A DNA stretch of 64,000 bases, from the NCBI GenBank assembly GCA_020847175.1, contig JADLCM010000008.1, positions 62,001 through 126,000 on the forward strand, in the 5' to 3' direction. Shown piece after piece: positions 53,701 through 61,078 of this stretch. The first letter of the stretch is position 1. Every line of letters begins with the position of its first letter. Under the pieces are notes generated by a model, which was given only the letters and a program-made list of their open reading frames with translations, did no database searches and was not told the origin of the DNA. A program made the position numbers and the translations under genes. The DNA comes from Phycisphaerales bacterium (lineage in GTDB: Bacteria; Planctomycetota; Phycisphaerae; Phycisphaerales; UBA1924).

Positions 53701-54927
53701 TTACTTCACGATCTGGCTCATCTTGAAGATGGGGAGGATGATCGCCATGGCGATGAAGCCGACGATTGTGCCCATGACGAGGATCATGATGGGTTCGATA
53801 AGCCCCGTCGCGGCCTTGATGTGGTCCTTGAGCTGCTTGGCGTAGTACTTCGAGATCTGGTCCAGCACCTCGCCCAGCTTTCCGGACTCTTCGCCCGCCG
53901 AGATCATCTGGCACACCGCCTTGGGCAGCATGTTGTCCTTGATGAGCGGGGCGGCGATCTTCTTGCCCTGCTTCACGCTCGCGTACACCCGGCCCCACAT
54001 CCCCTTGTAGATGCGGTTGCCCGAGACGTCGCCGGTGATCGCCAGGGTGTCCAGCATCGGCACGCCCGCATTGATGAGCTGGCCCATGGTCTGAAGGCCG
54101 CGGCTGATGTACAGCGACTTGAACATCGCCCGCACCACCGGAATCCGGAGCTTGGCCTTGTCCGCCCAGAAGCCGCCCAGTTCAGTCTTGAGGACGAAGA
54201 CAAGCCCGATGATGCCCGCCGCGGCCACGCCCACGACGATCGGCCACTGCTTCGTGAGCGTCTTCGAGAGGCTCATGAGGAAGGTCGTGGCCCAGGGCAG
54301 CACATCCTCCTTGCCCTCAAACACCGCGTAGAACTTGGGCAGCACGAACGTGAGCAGGAAGACCGTCACGCCCACCGCCAGCGTGCCGATGACGCCCGGG
54401 TAGATCGACGCGCCCACCACCATCTTCTTCGTTTCGATCTGCTGCGCGATGTATCCCGCGATCCGGTCGAGCATGTCCGCGAAGGAGCCCGACATCTCGC
54501 TCGCCCGCACCATGTTCACGTAGAGCGGCCCGAAGAGCTTGGGGTGCGTCGCCACCGCGTCGGAGAACTGCTTGCCGCTCTCCACGTCGTTCTTCAGCTG
54601 CAGGATGATCTTGCGGAACGTCGGGTGGCTGGTCTGATCGGCGATCCCCTCCAGCGCCGTGCGCAGGTTGATGCCCGCGCGGATCATCACCGCCATCTGC
54701 GTGGTGAAGTCAAGCACGTGCTTCTGGGTGGGCTTCCGCTCGTTGAGCTTGCGGAGACCGCTGAAGATGCTCATCGAGCCCAGCCCCTCGTTCACCGGAG
54801 AGAGGCTCATCACGCGCACACCCTGCCCGCGCAGCATGGCTGCCGCGGCGTTGGCGCTCTCGGCACTCAGCGTGCCGCCCTGCACCTCGCCCGACGTTGA
54901 ACGCACCTGGTACCGGTAGTTGGGCAT
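53701..54927 (-). CDS. pilC: Type IV pilus assembly inner-membrane platform protein PilC (GspF family)
   Basis: Polytopic platform that couples the pilus motor ATPases to pilin assembly. The 408-residue chain has the two repeated GspF domains: QKHVLDFTTQMAVMIRAGIN then LRTALEGIADQT, and SRGLQTMGQLINAGVPMLDT with the second-domain AGEESGKLGEVLDQISKYYA. Three hydrophobic segments are visible. Length and both signatures are normal for PilC. ATG 54927 begins MPNYRYQVRSTSGEVQGG, the family start. It lies 51 bp after pilT on the same strand. Confidence 0.95.
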   Translation of the reverse strand: MPNYRYQVRSTSGEVQGGTLSAESANAAAAMLRGQGVRVMSLSPVNEGLGSMSIFSGLRKLNERKPTQKHVLDFTTQMAVMIRAGINLRTALEGIADQTSHPTFRKIILQLKNDVESGKQFSDAVATHPKLFGPLYVNMVRASEMSGSFADMLDRIAGYIAQQIETKKMVVGASIYPGVIGTLAVGVTVFLLTFVLPKFYAVFEGKEDVLPWATTFLMSLSKTLTKQWPIVVGVAAAGIIGLVFVLKTELGGFWADKAKLRIPVVRAMFKSLYISRGLQTMGQLINAGVPMLDTLAITGDVSGNRIYKGMWGRVYASVKQGKKIAAPLIKDNMLPKAVCQMISAGEESGKLGEVLDQISKYYAKQLKDHIKAATGLIEPIMILVMGTIVGFIAMAIILPIFKMSQIVK

Positions 54928-54977
54928 GGTCGCTCACCCTTCGCCGAAATCACTTGAACCGAGCACGCATCCGCGGA

Positions 54978-56033
54978 TCACGCCGCCAACTGACGGTCGA
55001 GCTTGTCGGGATACACCGCCTGCGCGATCGCATCCTCCTTGCTGATCATCCCGTTGAAGTAGAGCTCCGCGATCGAGGTGTCCAAGCTGCACATGCCGAT
55101 CGCCCGGTTCGTCTCGATGACGTTGGGGATCTCGTGCGTCCGGTTCTCGCGGATCAGGTTCCGCACCGCCGGCGTGCACAGCAGGATCTCCACCGCCGGC
55201 ACCATGCCCGGGCGGTCCTGCCGGGCGAAGAGCGTCTGGCTCACCACCGCCTGCAGCGTGCCCGCGAGCATCGAGCGAATCTGGTTCTGCTGCCCCGCCG
55301 GGTACATGTCCACGATGCGCTCCACCGTCTGGCTGGCGTTCACCGTGTGCAGCGTGCTGAGCACCAGGTGCCCCGTCTCCGCGGCGGAGATCGCCAGCGC
55401 CGCCGTCTCCAGGTCGCGCATTTCGCCCACCAGGATGATGTCCGGGTCCTGGCGCAGCGCGTGCTTGAGGCCCGACGCAAACGTCGGCATGTCCTGCCCG
55501 AGCTCACGCTGCTCGATCAGGCACTGCTGGCTCGTGAACTTGTACTCCACAGGGTCTTCGAGCGTGATGATGTGCTTGGCGTACCGCTCGTTGATCGCCT
55601 GGATCATCGCCGCCAGCGACGTGCTCTTGCCCGAGCCCGTGTCCCCCGTCACCAGCACCAGCCCGCGCGGCAGGTACGTCAGACGCGCGATCACCTCCGG
55701 CAGGTTCAGCACCCCCAGGGGCGGCACCTTTGTCTTGATCATGCGCATCGCCATGCCCACGGTGTTCCGCTGCATGTGCGCGTTCACGCGGTACCGGGCC
55801 AGGCCGTGCACCTCGTACGAAAAGTCCGCGTCCTTGTGCTTCTCAAAGGCGTTCCGCACATCCGGATTCGCCATCTGCTCGAACATCCGCATGGCGTCCT
55901 CCCCCTTGATGACGGGGAAGTCCATGGGCGTGATCGCCTGGTGCACGCGCATGCAGGGCTGGTGCCCCGCAATCAGGTGAACGTCCGAAGCGTCTGAGTC
56001 GTACGCCGCGCGGAGAATCGTGTGCAGGTCCAC
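54978..56033 (-). CDS. pilT: Type IV pilus retraction ATPase PilT
   Basis: Hexameric motor for pilus disassembly and twitching. In 351 residues: the N-terminal domain (MDLHTILRAAYDSDASDVHL), Walker A GDTGSGKST at 130-138, Asp box ITLEDPVEYKF, Walker B region DPDIILVGEMRDLETAALAI and His box TGHLVLSTLHTVNASQTVER. The AIRNLIRE-type motif of PilT reads AVRNLIRENRTHEI. The extension ATPase PilB is not in the window. GTG 56033 is preceded by GGAGG at six bases. It heads the operon pilT, pilC, two pilin-like genes, and the PilX-like gene. Confidence 0.95.
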   Translation of the reverse strand: MDLHTILRAAYDSDASDVHLIAGHQPCMRVHQAITPMDFPVIKGEDAMRMFEQMANPDVRNAFEKHKDADFSYEVHGLARYRVNAHMQRNTVGMAMRMIKTKVPPLGVLNLPEVIARLTYLPRGLVLVTGDTGSGKSTSLAAMIQAINERYAKHIITLEDPVEYKFTSQQCLIEQRELGQDMPTFASGLKHALRQDPDIILVGEMRDLETAALAISAAETGHLVLSTLHTVNASQTVERIVDMYPAGQQNQIRSMLAGTLQAVVSQTLFARQDRPGMVPAVEILLCTPAVRNLIRENRTHEIPNVIETNRAIGMCSLDTSIAELYFNGMISKEDAIAQAVYPDKLDRQLAA

Positions 56034-56217
56034 CGGGTGCCTCCAAGCAGGGCGGCATCTCCGCCGCCTCGGCCCGGAACATCGACCCAGAACCCCCCGC
56101 CCTCACGTGCCCCTCCCCCCGATTCGACGCGCCAGGGTCCGGTCATGCGGGCTCGCCTGTTCTCGGACGAAGCCGGCGGCCGCGCTGATCGAACGCTCGC
56201 GCATCAGGGGCCAGGCG

Positions 56218-56703
56218 CTACCCGTTCCTGTTCCGGGCGCCGGCCCCCGCCGCCTGCTTCGCCGCCGCAACCGCGAGCTCGTCGCACCGGGTGTTTTCCG
56301 GGTGTTCGTTGTGCCCTCGAATCCACCTGAATCGCAGATCATGCCGCGCGCGCAGGTCGTCGAGCATCTCCCAGAGGTCCTGGTTCTTCACCGGCTGCCT
56401 GTTCGCCGTCTTCCAGCCCCGGCGCTTCCAGGCGTCCATCCACTCCTTGAGCCCGTTGAGCACGTATTGAGAGTCCGAGGTGATCGTGACCCGCGACTTC
56501 CGCCGCAGCGCCCGCAGCCCTTCGATCACCGCGCGCAACTCCATGCGGTTGTTGGTTGTCTCCGCTTCGCCCCCGCTCGCTTCGACTTCCTTCCCCGTCG
56601 CCGGGTGCCTCAGGATGTACGCCCACCCTCCCGGGCCGGGGTTGCCCGAGCACGCCCCGTCGGTGTACAGCTCCACGAGCGCCGTGTCGTGCGGGGGTTC
56701 CAT
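56218..56703 (-). CDS. rnhA: Ribonuclease HI
   Basis: Degrades RNA in RNA-DNA hybrids. The 161-residue chain begins MEPPHDTALVELYTDGACSG and has the catalytic residues in place: first Asp in LYTDGACSGNPGPGGWA, Glu in NNRMELRAVIEGL, Asp in TSDSQYVLNGL, and the last Asp in ENTRCDELAVAAA, plus the RWIRGHNEHPEN handle region. It is complete and of normal length. ATG 56703 was taken; it is divergent from purL, with 34 bp between them, and is convergent with nothing. Confidence 0.96.
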   Translation of the reverse strand: MEPPHDTALVELYTDGACSGNPGPGGWAYILRHPATGKEVEASGGEAETTNNRMELRAVIEGLRALRRKSRVTITSDSQYVLNGLKEWMDAWKRRGWKTANRQPVKNQDLWEMLDDLRARHDLRFRWIRGHNEHPENTRCDELAVAAAKQAAGAGARNRNG

Positions 56704-56737
56704 CCCGCCAGCGTAGCCCCCCTCGCTACCATCGCGC

Positions 56738-59700
56738 ATGACCGTCCACCGCTTTGAAGTGCGGCCCGTCGACGATGCCTCAGACCCGCGCGCCCGTGCC
56801 ATTTGCCACGACGCCCGCAGGCTCGGTTTCAACCTCGCCCGCGCCCGCACCGCCCGGGTCTACCTGATCGAGGCGGGCCTTTCGCCCGCTGAGCGCGACC
56901 GGCTCGCCCAGCGCCTTCTCGCGGATCCGGTCACCGAGCAGGCTTCGCTCGGTGCGTCTGCTCCGCGCGGCACCATCGTGGAAGTTCTCCCATTGCCCGG
57001 CGTAATGGACCCCGCCGCGCAGAGCGTGCGCGACGCAGTGCGTGCCCTCACCGGGCACGAGGCCAAGGTCACCACCGGCTGGCGCTACGACCTCGAGGGC
57101 CTCCCTCCGGGAGAAGCCGAGGCGCTCGCGAGCCGCCTACTCGCCAACACCGTGGTCCATGCGGTCCACCTTCAACCGTTCCATCCCGCGTCGCTGCCCG
57201 CGGGCTCACCCGCGGCATTCCAGGTGCGCCACGTCACCCTGAGAAGTCTCGACGATGCGGCGCTCGAACGCCTCAGTCGCGATGCGCACCTCTTCCTGTC
57301 ACTCGATGAGATGCGGGCCATCCGCGACGAGTACCGGCGCCTCGACCGCGAGCCCACGGATATCGAACTCGAAACCCTCGCGCAGACCTGGAGCGAGCAC
57401 TGCGTTCACAAGACCCTCAAGAGCACGATCCGGTACTCCGGGGCTCCCGAGCCGTCAGGCCCCGCGGGCACTCCGCGCCCGGGGCATTCACCCAACCCTG
57501 ACGGCAGCATCACCATCGACAATCTCCTCAAGTCCACGGTCGCCGCGGCGACCCACGAACTCATCGCCGACGGCGTGGACTGGACCTTGAGCGTGTTCAA
57601 GGACAACTCCGGCGTCATCGCTTTCGACGATGCGTGGGGCCTCTGCATCAAGGTCGAGACGCACAATCACCCCAGCGCCCTTGAACCCTACGGCGGGGCC
57701 GCGACCGGCGCGGGCGGCTGCATCCGCGACGTGATCGGCACCGGCCTTGGCGCGAAGCCCATCGCGAACACCAGCGTCTTCTGCGTCGCCCATCCCGGCG
57801 ACTGGTCCGAGGCCGCGCCCGGCAGCGGGGCGCCCGCCCCGTCCGGGGCCCGAGGCCGGGAACCCGCTTCCGCAGCCCCGCTCCCTCCCGGCTGCATACA
57901 TCCGCGGCGCGTTCTTCAAGAAGTCGTCGCCGGCGTTCGGGACTACGGCAACCAGATGGGCATTCCGACCGTCAGCGGCGCTGTCGCCTTCGACGATCGC
58001 TACGTGGGCAACCCTCTGGTCTTTTGCGGCTGCATCGGCCTCATCCCGCGTCACCTGGTGAAAGGCCGGGCTCAACCCGGCGACCGCATCATCGCCCTCG
58101 GCGGCCGAACCGGACGCGACGGTATCCACGGCGCCACATTCTCGAGCGCCGAACTGACCGACAGCCACGCCGACGAGTTCGCTCACGCGGTGCAGATCGG
58201 CAACGCGATCACCGAGAAACGCCTGCTGGACGCCATCCTCCGTGCGCGGGACGTCGGCCCCCTGCCCTCCGCCGCCCATCCGTCGCCTTCCTCCGGGTAC
58301 CCCCACGCCCCGTGCGGGGGTGCTCGCGCATCCGAGTCTCGTCCTGCGCACTCACCGGCCCGTGCCGCAGACCCGCCGACTCGCCCGCTCTTCTCCGCCA
58401 TCACCGATTGCGGCGCGGGCGGCTTTTCTTCCGCCGTCGGCGAAATGGGGGCTGAACTCGGCGCGCACGTCCACCTCGATCGTGCCCCGCTCAAGTACGA
58501 CGGCCTCACCTACACCGAAATCTGGATCAGCGAAGCCCAGGAACGCATGGTCATTGCCGTCCCTCCCGAAAACGTCCCGGCTCTCCATCGCATCTGCGAT
58601 GAAGAGGGCGTCGAGCTCGCCGACCTCGGCGCCTTCGGCACCCCGGGGGCGGAGCTCATCCTCAGTTTCCGTGGTCACGAAGTCGCGCGCCTCCCGATGG
58701 CCTTCCTTCACGAAGGGATTCCAACCCCCACCCGCGAAGCCTTCTGGAAGAATCCCGCCTATCCCCACACTCTGCGTGGGGGTTCTTCAGTGCCGGCCGC
58801 TTCAATGCCGCTCCCCTCCCCGGGCCCCGCCAGCCACGTCGCGCGCCTCACCTCTCTCCTCTCCCACCCCAACATTGCGTCCAAGCACTGGATCGTCCGC
58901 CAATATGACCATGAGGTGCAGGGCAACACCATTCTGAAGCCCCTGGTCGGCCCCCTCGGGCGCGGCCCCGGCGATGCCTCAATCCTCGAACCCGTCCCCG
59001 GCTCGCGACGTGCCGCCGCGATCGGCCAAGGGCTCTGCCCGTCGTACTCCGACCCGGCGGTGGGGGGCGACCCCTACCTCATGGCCCTTGCCGCCATCGA
59101 CGAGTGCGTTCGCAATCTGGTGTGCGTGGGGGCCGACCCCGAACGCATCGCAATCCTGGACAACTTCTGCTGGCCTTCCTGCACGAAGCCGGAAAACCTC
59201 GCGTCGCTTGTCCGCGCCTGCTGGGGCTGCTACGACGGGGCCAAGGCATATCGCACGCCGTTCGTGTCCGGCAAGGACTCCCTCAACAACCAGTTCACGG
59301 TCCCCGCCCAGGGCGAGCGCCCCGCTAGGACGATCGAGATCCCCTCAACCCTGCTCATCACCGGGCTCGGCCTTTTGCCCGACGGCGGCGTCGCGTGCTC
59401 AATGGACCTGAAGCGCCCGGACTCTCACCTGGTCCTTTTGCACACCGGAGCAACGCCATCGTTCGGCGGGTCCACCTACCAAAGCCTCTTTCCGACCGAC
59501 GCCGCCGCCCTCCCCCCGAATCGGCGCGTCGTTCCCCGGGTTGACCTTGCACGAGGCCCCCGCGCGGCGAAGGCTGTGCACACCCTGATTTCTGCCGGTC
59601 TCGTCCGTGCTGCCCACGACGTTTCCGAAGGCGGCTTGCTCGTGGCTCTTGCCGAGATGCTTATCGCCGGCTCGCTCCCCCAGCGGCCCCTCGGCTGCCG

Positions 59701-59953
59701 CGTTTGTTTCCCTCCGTGCTTTGATAATCCTTCGGACTGGTTCGGTGAGTTGCCTTCGGCCTACCTGCTGGAAGTGTCCGGGGCGGATTGGAACTCTGGC
59801 ACGGTGCGGCGGGCCATCTCCCAGTTCGAAGGCGTGCACGTGGAACCATTGGGCACGACCGACTCGACCGGCCGATTGGACCTTGGACCCGGCGAGGCTC
59901 CGTGTGACGTGGAGGCCCTGGCGCGTGCCTGGCGCTCCCCGCTTGACTGGTGA
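56738..59953 (+). CDS. purL: Phosphoribosylformylglycinamidine synthase, PurS-like/PurL fusion
   Basis: Fourth step of purine synthesis. Of 1071 residues, the first 170 look like two PurS-like units (RARTARVYLIEAGLSPAERD, then ALTGHEAKVTTGWRYDLEGL); the PurL catalytic part starts near 220 with LAQTWSEHCVHKTLKSTIRY and has KVETHNHPSALEPYGGAATG, GGRTGRDGIHGATFSS and FSAITDCGAGGFSSAVGEMG. The C-terminus ends after the synthetase domains without a glutaminase, so a separate PurQ is needed. Pro/Ala-rich loops are inserted near residues 365-390, 505-545 and 675-700; the last two contain copies of one palindrome. ATG 56738 gives the expected start. Confidence 0.95.
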   Translation: MTVHRFEVRPVDDASDPRARAICHDARRLGFNLARARTARVYLIEAGLSPAERDRLAQRLLADPVTEQASLGASAPRGTIVEVLPLPGVMDPAAQSVRDAVRALTGHEAKVTTGWRYDLEGLPPGEAEALASRLLANTVVHAVHLQPFHPASLPAGSPAAFQVRHVTLRSLDDAALERLSRDAHLFLSLDEMRAIRDEYRRLDREPTDIELETLAQTWSEHCVHKTLKSTIRYSGAPEPSGPAGTPRPGHSPNPDGSITIDNLLKSTVAAATHELIADGVDWTLSVFKDNSGVIAFDDAWGLCIKVETHNHPSALEPYGGAATGAGGCIRDVIGTGLGAKPIANTSVFCVAHPGDWSEAAPGSGAPAPSGARGREPASAAPLPPGCIHPRRVLQEVVAGVRDYGNQMGIPTVSGAVAFDDRYVGNPLVFCGCIGLIPRHLVKGRAQPGDRIIALGGRTGRDGIHGATFSSAELTDSHADEFAHAVQIGNAITEKRLLDAILRARDVGPLPSAAHPSPSSGYPHAPCGGARASESRPAHSPARAADPPTRPLFSAITDCGAGGFSSAVGEMGAELGAHVHLDRAPLKYDGLTYTEIWISEAQERMVIAVPPENVPALHRICDEEGVELADLGAFGTPGAELILSFRGHEVARLPMAFLHEGIPTPTREAFWKNPAYPHTLRGGSSVPAASMPLPSPGPASHVARLTSLLSHPNIASKHWIVRQYDHEVQGNTILKPLVGPLGRGPGDASILEPVPGSRRAAAIGQGLCPSYSDPAVGGDPYLMALAAIDECVRNLVCVGADPERIAILDNFCWPSCTKPENLASLVRACWGCYDGAKAYRTPFVSGKDSLNNQFTVPAQGERPARTIEIPSTLLITGLGLLPDGGVACSMDLKRPDSHLVLLHTGATPSFGGSTYQSLFPTDAAALPPNRRVVPRVDLARGPRAAKAVHTLISAGLVRAAHDVSEGGLLVALAEMLIAGSLPQRPLGCRVCFPPCFDNPSDWFGELPSAYLLEVSGADWNSGTVRRAISQFEGVHVEPLGTTDSTGRLDLGPGEAPCDVEALARAWRSPLDW
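58299..58321. repeat. In-frame palindrome in purL, copy 1
   Basis: 23-bp imperfect hairpin beginning ACCCCCAC and ending GCGGGGGT; it lies within the second Pro/Ala-rich insertion of PurL and encodes YPHAPCGG together with its neighbours. It matches copy 2 at 17 of 23 positions. Confidence 0.7.
58761..58783. repeat. In-frame palindrome in purL, copy 2
   Basis: 23-bp imperfect hairpin beginning ATCCCCAC and ending GTGGGGGT, 462 bp (154 codons) after copy 1 and in the same reading frame, encoding YPHTLRGG. It lies in the third insertion of PurL. Confidence 0.7.
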
Positions 59954-60643
59954 ATCCACGGTGCGAAGTTCCAGTTCTTGCACAATTATCAAGGTGTCGC
60001 GAGCCTCAGAATCAACCAAATCAAGGAACCGTTTCGGGCTCCGTGCGAATCGACTGATGCCTGCGACTCCACGCAGGCCGCAGGGTTCGAGGATTGCCCG
60101 AAGGCAAGTCTCGGGCCTCGCGTCGGCGGATGACTGGTGCGCGGCATACTCGGTTCCACTGTTCTCATTCCCACATTGCTGATCGGCCGCACGCTGGGAA
60201 GTCCGCCACACAACCTGTTGATCGAGCACACGGGTTGGCGTCCCTGACACGCCGACTCTCGGGTGTCGCTGCATTCCCGTCCGCTGGGGAGGGAGAGCAA
60301 GGGCTCGGAATCTGTGTGCGGGGCCGTCAAATTGGAGGGGGCGGGCCGCATACATCGGCGCGTCGGCATTCGGGCCGGCGCGCCGAACTTTCTTCCGAGC
60401 CTTGCAGGCATCCGGCCAGTGGTTCGCCGCGAGGCGTGTTCGGTCTACCCCCGGAACAGGGCCCGTGCCAGCGGTTTCTGAAACTGGGTCGGCGGCAGAT
60501 TGACCTTCGCCCGGTTCTCGGGCAGGGACGTTGGTGGATCGGCAGCACGATCGGGCCGTGACGCGACCACCCCAAGTTGGGGGATGGGGCGAGCAGACGG
60601 CCCACCCTTCCGGCTCCTTGCCGGGAGGGGAGGAGTGAGATCG
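59954..60643. other. Gene-free stretch between purL and the winged-helix-like gene
   Basis: 690 bp. Long minus-strand frames here continue antisense into purL and look like shadows. No tRNA, repeat family or terminator was recognised; the end of the stretch holds the ribosome-binding site of the next gene. Confidence 0.55.
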
Positions 60644-60919
60644 ATGACTTTCTCCAGCGCACAACAGCAACGCCTGCTCGCGGCCCTTCGCCACCTCGCC
60701 CAGGAGAACACCCGGGACTTCGAGGGTGTCATGTGGCTCGAGTTCGGCGACGACTGGCTCGCCGTGGTGCGGGGCCTGGTCAAGCGCGGCATAATTCTCT
60801 TCGGGGGCTGGGGAACCGGAGAGGCATCGCTCACGTCCAAGGGACTGGCATTCCTCGCGACCTTGACACGCCATCGCGAGGTTCGAGCTTCGCCCGGGTC
60901 GCTGGCGGTCTCCCTCTGA
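60644..60919 (+). CDS. Small winged-helix-like protein of unknown function
   Basis: 91 residues. The helical first half (SSAQQQRLLAALRHLAQENT) and the later VVRGLVKRGIILFGGWGTGE then ASLTSKGLAFLATLTRHREV resemble a winged helix, where LT.KG..FL closes the fold in many DNA-binding proteins. ATG 60644 has GGGGAGGAGTGAG upstream, a strong leader. It lies 159 bp before a type IIG restriction-modification gene, in the place where controller proteins are often found, but no controller-type (Xre) HTH is seen. Function unknown. Confidence 0.65.
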   Translation: MTFSSAQQQRLLAALRHLAQENTRDFEGVMWLEFGDDWLAVVRGLVKRGIILFGGWGTGEASLTSKGLAFLATLTRHREVRASPGSLAVSL

Positions 60920-61078
60920 CCCCCGCCTCGACTCAGGGTGATCCGCTCCGGGTTCAACCTGGGGCTCGCCGCCCGGGGAATGGGCATCGACGCGTGGGGA
61001 ATGCGTCGATGCTCACCCCGGGTGGTTGTTTTTGGGGGCAGTCCTGACAGAGTACGATCCCCGGCACGAGGGATCACG

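Noticed and set aside
52354..54900. Open frame of 848 codons on the plus strand across the pilus genes
   Set aside because: Antisense to pilC and the pilin-like genes; no recognisable motif and no ribosome-binding site.
60063..60115. GGTTCGAGG seen as a possible tRNA T-loop
   Set aside because: The flanking bases do not form a 5-bp T stem and no acceptor or anticodon arm is present.
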